64,000 bases of DNA. Origin: Nemophila menziesii. Taxonomy: Eukaryota; Streptophyta; Magnoliopsida; Boraginales; Hydrophyllaceae. The stretch lies in contig JARWIR010000018.1 in NCBI GenBank assembly GCA_029959085.1, positions 19,219,001-19,283,000 on the forward strand, given 5' to 3'. Every line of letters begins with the position of its first letter. Positions within the stretch are counted from its first letter, which is position 1. Below are positions 55,060 to 64,000 of the stretch, in pieces. The notes beneath the pieces were generated by a model, which saw only the letters and a program-made list of their open reading frames with translations, ran no database searches and was not told where the DNA came from. A program made the position numbers and the translations under genes.

Positions 55060-58000
55060 TTAATAAAATAAGGCCCACCCACTAACTAAGCCCAACTACC
55101 CATCAGAACCTAACTAAAGAGGAGCAAAAATACCAAAAACCCACCCCCAACCCTCTTATACACACTGAAACCATATTACCCAAAACAAAAACCCCCTATA
55201 GGGTTTGTGTCAACCCAAAACACGTTTCTCTCTGTGCTTCCCTGTGACCCATCCCTGTCCACATTCACGCCGCCCCTTCCCCTCCCTCTTCCCCTTCCTT
55301 CTTCACCCCAGCCCATGGCCTTCCACCTCAACCGCTCCCTCTCTACTATCAAAACAGCAGCACCTTTCACCATCACTGCATCGGATCTGCTTCCCACAAC
55401 TGCATCAGATTTGCATTCCACAACAGCATCACAACCCTCGCCGCCGCAACTGCAGAGAAGCCGTTCCGTTCTGTTCGTGAAGAAACCAGCACACTCCATC
55501 ACTGCTGCTGCAAGAAACGCTCCACCACTGCTGCTGCAGAGATCCGTTCCACCGCTGCTGCAAACCTTTGAGAACCAGGCCACCACCACCATGAAGCTGT
55601 TGTTGCGAACCAGGCCACCATCACCACGAAGCTGCTGTTGTTCTAATTTTATGTCTCCCTAAATGTTCTAATTTTATGTCCTTGAGAGACATCATTTTTG
55701 GTGTATATTCGTTTATTTTGATAGACTTTTGGACTAAATATGCAATAATCCGAATTTCCTCTTTTATTTCTAGCATTTTTAATTTATTAAACTTTTGCGC
55801 GTAATATTGGGTATTTTAGTGGAAAGTTTGTAGGTTTTGAATATTAGCTAGAAGATGAATCTGAGAATAAAGCCAAAGATCGTGATATGGAGTCAAAGCA
55901 TGAAGACAAATCCCGAAAGAATTGATACTTTAGAGCTGCAAATCTGGAAAGTTGCCAAAGATTGCTGATTTCGAGTCACCTAAGAGTAGATTTAGCCGTT
56001 TACTTGTGAAGAGAAAACGTGACCCATTGAGTTACGGAACTTTAGCAACTGAAATGAGGTCACCCCAAGTTGAAACGAGTCGGTTAGAACTGTTTTAGTG
56101 GAGGTGGTGCAGCAGTTACGAGATTTTGGGCTAAGATAATGGACTTGGGCCTTTATTATTTCATTTAAAATCTAACCTAAGGTCCATGTCCGAATTTCTA
56201 AGTATAAATAAGGGTTTTGACTTCTATTTTACAAACAATTCACTTTTTACAAAAGAAAACATCAGAGAGAAGTCAAGGCAAGGAAGCAGAAAAGATAGAG
56301 AGCTGGAGACGGTCTATATCTCCAAATCACAGCTAATCTAATTCCGCAATTAAGTTTTTCTTTTATTTATTTCTGTAAAATAATATGAACAATTTTATTT
56401 CTTTTAATTTAGTTTTCCGAATTAGTATGAGCTAATTTAATTTAGTGCTTGAGGACGCATAATGGGTTAATCCCAATTTGATTTCGTTTCATATGTTTGG
56501 ATTTTGGATAATTATTATTTAAATCAAATTGCATAAATTATATTTTTCTTTAATTCGCATTTATTTACTATTATTGACCTGATCAATTAATAATAGGACT
56601 TAGTATCTAGGCTATTCCAATTAGTGGCGATTGGATCACGTTGACGGGGGGTCTGGGTACAGAACTAATTAACGAATATAGGTTAGAAATTATTTGACTC
56701 TGACGAGCTTAATTAAACCAATGGCCTATTGGGTAATTTAGACTTAATCACTTGAGAGTGGACTATAATCGCCCTGACGGGGTTTGTAGCACTTGAGAGT
56801 ATCTCCTTAGTCCACCCTGACGGGGGTAAGGAGAATTTCGAGTCCCGACCAATATAAGTTTACCAATTTGTCCCTTAAACAATGTATAAAATGAATGATA
56901 ATTAGGAGAAATCCTTGCGTCTCTCAAGTACTGCCTTCTCATCTTGCGTAAACACTTTAGTTTCTTGTGTCTAGTTATTTACTTGCATTAATTTAGTATT
57001 TTACTTTAATGTCTTAGCATTTAGAAAACCAAACAAACAAATCTTAAAATCATTTACCTGTTTTCACGTGTAATTAACCACTATTTGATGAGCATTAGAG
57101 TCAACCATTCCGTCCCTGAGAACAAATCTGTTTTATCACTTATATTACTTGGGACAACCGTACACTTGCGGTCGTGGTTCTCTTTTCCTTATTGCATTTA
57201 TTTTAGAACACACAAAGGACCACCACCAGACCATCATCACCACGCGTCACCCTTCTTCTCTTCCCTCCGAGACACCACTGTGGCGAACTGAACCGCCGTC
57301 TTAGATATGCTCGAGCCTGACTTCACCCCCCTTCGTCGCCGGACTTCACCAACACTCCGCCTCCACCAACCTTCAGATCTGCTCGAGGACACCGTCGCGC
57401 CATTCTTCTGCGAAGGTCTCACCGTCACAGTTGGTACAAGTCTTTTGGCCCAGGTCCAGCCCCTTTGGATCCTGGGTCCAGCCCTTCTAAATAAAGTTAA
57501 TCAGTTTTGGCCAAATGTTCACCTTGGTACAGACCATTGGGTTTGGGTTTGGGTTTGGTTGTAGTTGGACTGGGCTTGGGTGTACTGGACCTTGAGTGTG
57601 CGAGGGTGAATAAACTAGGCTTTAAGTACAGACCTAGGGGTTCAGACTTGGACAACTTTTGACTTCATTGGACATGCATGTGGACAAAACGGGCTTGGTA
57701 CAGCCCCTAGGGTACATTATTCGACACAATTGACACAATAGACGTAGATATATGCAAAAACGAGAATTGGGTATAGCCCTTTATGTATTTGGACTATAAA
57801 AGAAATTTCGTATAACTTAAAAAAAACAAAAACCAATATAGGTATGTACCCATGGTACGGACCCATCCGCTTAATGGACAGAAATTTGAAAAAATCTAAC
57901 CAAAAATTGAAACTAGTCCTTAGTTAGTAGGTTTTCTAACTAGGCTTTAGAAAATAATTTGGATGAAATCTAGGCTCTAATTTGTACTTTCCTCCTCAAT
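55060..58000 (+). repeat. unclassified dispersed repeat, copy 1 (split by LTR-B)
   Basis: Parallel with 60836-62480: a left part with TTAATAAAATAAGGCCCA and CTTATACACACTGAA; a Pro/Ser/Thr-rich open part beginning after a GTTTTTGTT/GGGTTTGTG-like phrase; GGTCCAGCCC phrases; TACAGCCCCTAGGGTACATT; GGTACGGACCCATCCG; and CTAGGCTCTAATTTGTA near the end. The solo LTR at 55652-57228 interrupts it. Open frames reach 151 codons (55207-55662) but begin differently in the two copies. No terminal repeats or target duplication seen; it could be an unrecognised gene-derived repeat. Confidence 0.6.
55652..57228 (+). mobile_element. solo LTR-B (second Athila-like family), 1,577 bp
   Basis: TGTCTCCCTAAATG at the start and AAAGGACCACCACCA at the end match the LTR-B split by the Athila-A element (12991 and 25986). 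Shared internal marks include the TGACGGGG phrases (56640-56825) and the CCGTACACTTGCGG phrase near the end. The 5-bp flanks do not match. Confidence 0.85.
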
Positions 58001-58440
58001 CAATAAAGAATTCTTTGAGCGGAAAATTTTTAAACCAAAAGGTTCGACAAGTATGCAGATATTAGCAAAATTAATATTAGTTGCTAAAAAACACAGTAAT
58101 ATTACAACATAAAATTAAATGTTTTCAGTTTGTTCAATATTTTTCCCCATGTCCGGTATGAGGCAGAAATATGACGTTAGTAAGCGAGTAATTTTATAGT
58201 ATGTATACACAAGCCTAGAAATCAGAATAAGAGAAAATAAATAGAATGTAATATTCATGTTCTGTATACACAGACCCAGAATTTTGGGAAAAGTAAAGTT
58301 TATGAAACATAAAAATAAAATGTTTTCTGGTTTATACAACGTGAATCATAAATACCTTAAATTGTTGTGTTTTATTTGTATAAACCAGTAAAACAATATA
58401 AAAACTAATGCTGAAATAAAATAAAAGTAAATAAATAAAT
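58001..58440. other. AT-rich spacer, no gene seen
   Basis: No supported coding region; the minus-strand frame at 58115-58339 is not convincing. Confidence 0.45.
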
Positions 58441-58454
58441 AACTTTACTTGTCG

Positions 58455-58515
58455 AGGCTGGGATTGGATCCGTTGTCTTTAAGGTATTAAGGCCACGTAC
58501 CACTGCCTTACGTTT
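58455..58515 (-). other. weak tRNA-like sequence
   Basis: The minus strand reads AAGGCAGTGGTACGTGGCC and, about 30 bp later, GGATCCAATCCCAGCC, which resemble A and B boxes but fit poorly. Possibly an old tRNA-derived SINE. Confidence 0.3.
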
Positions 58516-58605
58516 TTTGGCTTCAACCTCCAGTATACAACGACAAAACTAATCAAAAAAACTGACACACGGATTCTTAAGAATTTCAACAAACTTAATA
58601 ATGCT

Positions 58606-58606
<1 letters not shown>

Positions 58607-58684
<78 letters not shown>
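58607..58684. repeat. (TC)n microsatellite
   Basis: About 38 uninterrupted TC units. Confidence 0.98.
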
Positions 58685-58688
<4 letters not shown>

Positions 58689-58844
58689 AATTTTAATGCT
58701 TTGAAAAACTAGATGAACAAAATGTTTGAGTTGGCCAACTATTTACAGAAGATGGAAAAGTGGTTTGACAAAGAGTTGCGATGTTTTATTTGGAGATACG
58801 GTGTATTAATTAAACGATACAACATAGACTAAAAAATATAATGC

Positions 58845-58915
58845 TTGACTGGTCTAGATGGTATAAGTCCAAGGCCAAAAATCCCAATAGGGCTGTTGTT
58901 TAGGTTCAAACCACC
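58845..58915 (+). other. tRNA-like sequence, probable SINE head
   Basis: TGGTCTAGATGG at 58850-58861 fits an A box, and GGTTCAAACCA at 58903-58913 fits a B box. An A/T-rich tail follows. The A-to-B spacing is about 42 bp, slightly long for a tRNA, so a tRNA-derived SINE is the better reading. Confidence 0.5.
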
Positions 58916-59159
58916 AACATGTTCTTATTTGTTTTCTTTGCTTTGCTTTATAAAAAGAAATAAAAAATAAACTAACATACAATATTAAATCTTTTTTCTT
59001 CTCTTTTAATTTCTCCAAATTACATATTCAGTTTCAAATGATTTTAAACAAGTAAATATATTACGTTAATCTTTAAAACTGGAATAAACATATCAATATC
59101 CGAATCATTATTTTAAATTGAGTCACCGACGATCATCGTAAACATGGTCAACACTTGGG

Positions 59160-59900
59160 TGAAATCCCATTTGTCCAACTGAATTGTATAGGAGCACTTT
59201 TTGTCCTATCTCGAACTTCTTCGTCTGAATCCTTTTATCATGCCATCTTTTTGTTTTCTCCTTTTAGAGACGTAAATTATCATAGGCGTGAAAATGGAAC
59301 TCATCTAACTCGTTCAACTGCATCATCCTTTGCTTACACGCTAGCTGTACATTCAGGTTCAGATCTTTTATAGCCCAATAAGCACGGAATTCAAGCTCGA
59401 TAGGAGATGACAGGCCTTGCCGTAGACCATGCTGTATGGGGATGCTCCAACTGGTGTTTTGAATGTTATTTCTGTAAGCCCATAGAGCATCATCAAGCTT
59501 AAGTGACCAGTCTTTCCTTGTTTTGTTTACGGTCTTCTCTAGAATAGATTTGATCTCTTGGTTAGAGACCTCAGCTTGACCATTAGTTCGGGGATGATGA
59601 CCTGTTGAAGTGCGGTGTCTCACCCCCAACTTACAAATAGAAGCTCTCAACAGAACGTTGATGAAGTAGGTACCTTTATCGCTAATAAGAACACGTGGCA
59701 TACCATGTCTTGAGAATATATTGGTTTCGAGAAACGTGACAACTGGCTTGGTATCATTCTTTGGTGTAGCCACTGCTTCTACCCACTTTGACACATAATC
59801 TACTACTAGCAAAATATGAAGATTCCATGGGAAGGAACGAATGGTCCCATGAAATCTATACCCCAAACATCAAGGATTTCTACTTAACATCCATTTCCTA
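59160..59900 (-). pseudogene. Athila integrase fragment
   Basis: The minus strand from about 59900 reads the integrase core: DVWGID- and DFMGP-like text in shifted frames, then [35 protein letters not shown] with the second catalytic Asp, and [17 protein letters not shown] with the catalytic Glu. A frame change occurs after DDALWAYR and reverts before PIELEFRAYWAIKDLNL. The tail with [10 protein letters not shown] and [10 protein letters not shown] extends to about 59175. Residue for residue it is close to positions 1450-1680 of the intact Athila polyprotein at 14949-20192. No LTR borders it, so this is a fragment. Confidence 0.88.
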
Positions 59901-59959
59901 ACCAACCTGTCGAAAGTTATGGATAATTTTTTAAATCGAGTCATCAATTCAAATATCGC

Positions 59960-60400
59960 CCCTTCGATTAATGCAAAATTGTATTAGGCCCGCTACCCAT
60001 GCCTATCAACTAAGGGGGAATCTTAATAATAAATGACTGGTATTCTCATACCCCATCTCACACACAAGGCATACATAATCTAAAGAGCGTTTCCTTTTAC
60101 ATAGACTTACCTATGAAGGGATAACATTCCACCAGTTTTTCCATATAAAGACACAAAATATTGTAGGCACGTGCATTTTCCAAATGATATTCTAGATTTT
60201 GCAGCTTTCCCTACATGACGAGGCATCTTTCTTTGTACTAGTCGTGTTTTGTCACTTCATGGTAGCCCGATTTTGTCGAATATTTCACATCCTTTGTTTG
60301 TATTCAAATCTAATAAAATTTCCTATTTCGAGAAAGTGTAGCCAGATTTTCAGTAATACTATTCACCTACCCTGGATATATTCTAGAGATTTTTCCTTGA
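59960..60400 (-). pseudogene. LINE zf-RVT fragment
   Basis: Minus-strand text near 60080-60020 reads CLVCEMGYENTSHLLLRFPL, the Cys-x2-Cys...His...Pro signature of the LINE zf-RVT region, here with the last Cys replaced. Upstream text (NARAYNILCLYMEKLVECYP) has the usual preceding helix. Frames are broken. Confidence 0.55.
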
Positions 60401-60835
60401 TCCCACCCTCTCCATTACTATGAATAATGATACTTAGTGATTAGGTAGTCCACTTATTTTTTGTCTTTATATAAATTTTGTCACTTGTATTTTGTCTTTT
60501 TATTTTATTTAGGGTATTATAGTATTTTAGTATGTGTGTGACCTCTTCGAAAAAGCAAAAAATCTATCAACAAATATCTTATATGCCATGATATTTGTCT
60601 TCAAAACCTTATAGGTCAATCACCCTATCTTTTTCTTATTAATTTTTTTACAATTTTTTAGTTACAATAACATACTCCAATCTTTTTTAATACATCCGAA
60701 CACTACTTTGGATTCGAAATCATTTTAATTCCAAATAAATTTGATCCAAAAACCTCTCGATTACTGCTCTCTGACCAATAGAACAACTATCCATGTTAAA
60801 TGGGGGAATTATTTGTTAGAGCCCCATGACTATGA
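60401..60835. other. AT-rich spacer, no gene seen
   Basis: No supported coding region or element ends. Confidence 0.45.
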
Positions 60836-62480
60836 TCTTAATAAACTAAATCCCAATACCTATTCCCCATTAACTACTAGTCCAATACTAACTAAAACCC
60901 GCTAAAATACCCAAAAACCCCTCCTTCACTCTTATACACACTGAATCAACAAAAATCAAAAGCAAAAACCCATATTAGGTTTTTGTTCAGAAACTGTTCC
61001 TCTCTATCCTCTCTCTACCATCTCTCTGTCTCTCTCCTCACCATCAACGCCGACCTCTTCTCACCTCCCCACCATACGCGCTCTTCCCACCATTGCCTCC
61101 CTTCCCCCTCACCTTCCTTCCTTCCACCATAGCCTACCTTCCACCTTCCTTCCTTTGCCAGCGAGAAACACGCCGCCGCTCAACGCCACCATGGCCTCCC
61201 TTCCATCTTCCTTCCTTCGCCAGCAAGAAACACGCCACCGCTCAAGTGATGAGCAAGAACACCACCGCGCGTAGCCCTCCTCTTCCGCCGCTACCGCTCG
61301 TTGATCCGCCAGACGCCGCCTCCATCTTCTTCGATCTCAGCGCCACCAAGGTCGACCATCCTCTGCCGCCCCACCACCATCTCCTACCGCCTCTACTATC
61401 TCTGTGAAAACCGCTGCACCAGAACCACCACCCCCTGCACTAGATCCGCCGCTTAATGCACCAGATCCGCCACCACCATGAGAAGAAGAAAAAAGACAAC
61501 CTTCGTTCCATGGATCTGGAGAAGAAGACCACCTATGCAACATCATCACGCTCCACCACCTTCGTTTACTCGACCTCAGTTCATCCTTCCATTGTCGACC
61601 CAGATCTGTCCAGCCTTGTTAATCATCATCCCATTTTGGGCCGAGCATCACAGATGTTACGAAGGTCAGTTTTTTTAATGTGGTAGGGTCCAGACGAGGT
61701 TGGGTCCAGGCCGTTTGGGTCCAGTCTGTTTGGGCTTTCATTTCTTTATTTGCTAACAAAAAACCTTTAATTTATTTTGTTTAATTTTGTTTTTTTAATT
61801 GAATCTAAAAATGAACCTTTGTTGTTTTACAGGTAACAAATTGGGTCGGTACAGTCACTTGGGTCCAGCCCTTTGGGTATAGCCAAGTGGGTTCAGCCCT
61901 TTGGATATAGCCAAGTGGGTCCAGCCCTAATTGTGAATATATGTCTTGTTTCTTTGTAAAGAGATTATTATTTGTAAAAAATAATTAGACAAAAAACGAG
62001 TTAATAGGATTTAGGTACAGCCTTTAAGGTACATTACTGGACACATTCGCATGAACATGTACAAAAACGGGCTTGCAGCCCCTTGTGTACACGAACTGCA
62101 TTGAATTTATTGGACATACACTTGGACAAAACTGGAACATTGGGCATATACGCAAAACAAGAATTGGGTACAGCCCCTAGTGTATTTGGACTATTATATG
62201 AAAAAACGCTAATTGTAATTGTATAAAAAATCATTTTATCCGCCTTAAAAAACGTAAAACGCAACATAGGTCTGTACTCATGGGTACGGACCCATCCGTT
62301 AAATGAAAAAAACAAAAAATAAAAACGAATTACTGTACAGAAAAAAATTGAAAAGGGCGAAATTGGAAAAAATCCAACCAAATATTGAAACTAGACCTTA
62401 TTTAGAACTATTTTCTAACTAGGTTTTAAAAACTCTCTTTAATAAAATTTAGGCTCTAATTTGTAGATTTCTCGTTAAAT
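60836..62480 (+). repeat. unclassified dispersed repeat, copy 2
   Basis: Corresponds block by block to 55060-58000 without the LTR insertion. Its Pro/Ser-rich open stretch (61093-61407) is compositionally like that of copy 1 but diverged. A possible GT-AG gap runs from 61672 (GTCAGT) to 61832 (TTTTACAG). The last shared phrases are GGTACGGACCCATCCG and TAGGCTCTAATTTGTA. Confidence 0.6.
61861..61928. repeat. 28-bp tandem repeat, 2.4 copies
   Basis: GGGTCCAGCCCTTTGGGTAT followed by AGCCAAGT is repeated at 61889 with two changes, and a third partial unit starts at 61917. The phrase GGTCCAGCCC also recurs in copy 1 of the surrounding repeat. Confidence 0.92.
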
Positions 62481-62532
62481 ACTCTAATTTTAATGGTAAT
62501 ATAAATCACTCTTTATAAAACATAGTCATTAG

Positions 62533-62713
62533 GGAAAATTCTTCCATCCAATATTGGATGGTCCTACACCAATAATATTAATACACATAACCCATGTTTT
62601 AAACTTACAAAAGTAACTAACTTATTAATTTAATGGCATGTGTTTTATTATAATTACCCATGACCATGATATAAATATTGGACCATCCAATATTGGATGG
62701 AAGTCTTACACCC
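62533..62713. mobile_element. Mutator-like MITE, 181 bp
   Basis: The perfect 9-bp repeat AGTCATTAG flanks it (62524-62532, 62714-62722), the duplication size of the Mutator superfamily. The inner terminal repeats, 62541-62564 and 62680-62703, are perfect 24-bp inverted copies containing CATCCAATATTGGATG, itself a palindrome. The outermost eight bases at each end are only loosely paired. No coding capacity. Confidence 0.92.
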
Positions 62714-62722
62714 AGTCATTAG

Positions 62723-63583
62723 ACTATTAATTCTTTTTTACTAATATAATTTTTTAGAAAACGAAAAACTAAAAATCTCCAAACAGAAAAAAATTCTCAA
62801 ACTACACATATTCCATTTATTTTTTTTCTAAAATACCAAAACCCTTTCCCTAATTCATAAACCACTGGGTTCATTTTCTTTAGATATATAATTAACGGGA
62901 AAAGAAATTTTACGATATTTATGCTGAAATTAGGAAAAAAACAGGAGAAGAAGTACATCTAAGCTCATTATGATGAAAAAATTACGGTAAAACTCTTAAC
63001 TAAAATTATCATTAAAAACTTTTCTCATATAAGTATTTTTTTTTAAATATATATTTTATTTGTTTATTAGATTGTTCGTGATCATTTGAAGCTGTTGAAT
63101 TTCTTATACATTTTCTCTTTGGTGATTCCTAGGTTTTAGTTTTGTTAACTGGGTTCAACGATCGAGATTAATTTAGGGAGGTAAGATATATTTTTTGTTT
63201 TATGTTAATTAATTTTTATTTTAGATTTTTATTTTATTATTAATTTGTTGAATACCTGCATAGCTTTATTGCCTTGTTTTCGTTAGAGTATATTTACCCA
63301 CAGAACTGAAAATCGAAAATAAATAGTAATGCAAGTAATTTGAAGAAACGAAAGAAAACAAAATCAATTTGTGTTCTTTGAGGAAGAACAAATATTCTTA
63401 TTAGATTCTTTTTTGGTGATCGGTTGATAATCAATTTTGATTAGCAAATATCAATGACCCGATCTTATATATTTATACTTGATTACTGAAGCATATACTT
63501 ATAACACTAATTTGTCTAACACTGAAACATGCATGAATATATCTTATTGAAGCAGTAAGAGTGCGAGAACTGATGCACGAGCT
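62723..63583 (+). promoter_or_regulatory. promoter, leader exon and leader intron of the right-edge gene (inferred)
   Basis: A likely untranslated exon ends at 63180 (GGGAG before GTAAGA). A T-rich intron runs to an acceptor at 63553-63555 (TTGAAGCAG), and the second exon opens 28 bases before the ATG at 63584. A TATA box was not identified with confidence. The right-hand text is free of repeats, as expected for a host gene. Confidence 0.5.
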
Positions 63584-63909
63584 ATGGAAAAGAATGGTGG
63601 AACAGAAGAATGTCTAAAATCTCCTCCTGACTCACAAGTAATGGAACTAAACGATCCTAATCGCATTTCAGTTTCCATTTGTTCAATTACAGCTGAGAGT
63701 GTAGCTTCGAGTGATTCATTATTCAGCATTAGAATCCCAAGGGTTCAAGTTAACAAAGAATTGCACAGGTCAAATGATTGTGAGCTCATAAAGATAAAAA
63801 AAGCCACATGTGATATAAAAGACAACATTCTTAAAGGTTATGTCCATGATCATGGAGATTCAAATGTACAAGACCCTAATGGGAGTGATAAATCTTTTTC
63901 TTTTCCCAT
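63584..63909 (+). CDS. first coding exon of an unrecognised host gene, continues beyond the window
   Basis: From ATG 63584 the frame reads a hydrophilic, Ser/Asp-rich protein: MEKNGGTEECLKSPPDSQ, NRISVSICSITAESVASSDS, then IPRVQVNKELHRSND and VHDHGDSNVQDPNGSDKSFS. The frame runs into a TGA at 63911, but a good splice donor (CAT/GTGAGT) at 63909-63910 precedes it, so the exon most likely ends there and coding resumes in a later exon. I see no domain, signal peptide or membrane segment. Codon-like composition and splice signals support a real gene, but its function is unknown. Confidence 0.6.
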
Positions 63910-64000
63910 GTGAGTTAATTAACCCTATAAACCCTTTTGTCTTCTACTTCTTACCATAACATAGGTACTTAATAACTAATTTATTTGCTACAGCTTAACG

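Noticed and set aside
57085..57564. Small frames near the right end of the solo LTR-B
   Set aside because: They cross the LTR boundary and consist of Ser/Arg/Pro-rich low-complexity text.

Overview
The window is nuclear DNA of a flowering plant, probably a eudicot, that I cannot place to species. The evidence is plant-type L1 LINEs, Ty1/copia and Athila-type Ty3/gypsy elements, TNP2-type CACTA elements, hAT and Mutator MITEs, a PPR-gene fragment and GT-AG intron signals in AT-rich sequence. Most of the 64 kb is transposable-element DNA in nested layers. I see only three plausible host genes: two related small secreted-peptide genes (41.26-41.71 kb and 45.51-45.95 kb, minus strand) and the 5' end of an unrecognised gene at the right edge (63.58 kb onward).

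Layout. 0-4.6 kb: a LINE with endonuclease, reverse transcriptase and a broken RNase H. 4.95-7.05 kb: a PPR pseudogene fragment and a LINE fragment. 7.15-11.9 kb: a decayed Copia element split by a solo Athila LTR ('LTR-A') with a perfect 5-bp target duplication. 11.9-26.5 kb: an onion of elements, namely a LINE tail, a reverse LTR ('LTR-D'), an LTR of a second Athila-like family ('LTR-B') inside it, and inside that an Athila element with one intact 1,747-codon gag-pol frame. Its right half is abnormal: a 2,845-bp exact copy of 5' flank plus 5' LTR stands where the 3' end should be. 26.5-27.6 kb: a CACTA fragment. 27.8-30.1 kb: a 5'-truncated LINE with a 16-bp target duplication. 30.8-39.5 kb: a CACTA element complete at both ends (8.7 kb, TTA target duplication) with decayed transposase genes and several tandem-repeat arrays.

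39.8-46.5 kb: a hAT element inside a tRNA-like sequence, then the peptide-gene pair. Each of these two genes encodes a signal peptide, an acidic stretch and a Lys-rich amphipathic segment bracketed by four conserved cysteines. LINE and CACTA remnants separate them. 46.5-47.6 kb: a hAT element nested in another hAT element. 50.2-53.3 kb: a reverse LTR ('LTR-C') carrying a MITE and a reverse solo LTR-A. 55.1-58.0 and 60.8-62.5 kb: two diverged copies of an unclassified repeat with Pro/Ser-rich reading frames, one split by a solo LTR-B. 59.2-60.4 kb: reverse Athila integrase and LINE zinc-finger remnants. 62.5 kb: a Mutator-like MITE. After this comes the untranslated leader, a leader intron and the first coding exon of the right-edge gene.

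Boundaries given to the base rest on target duplications or terminal motifs read directly. Other boundaries are approximate. Family assignments come from motif recognition by eye, not from searches.
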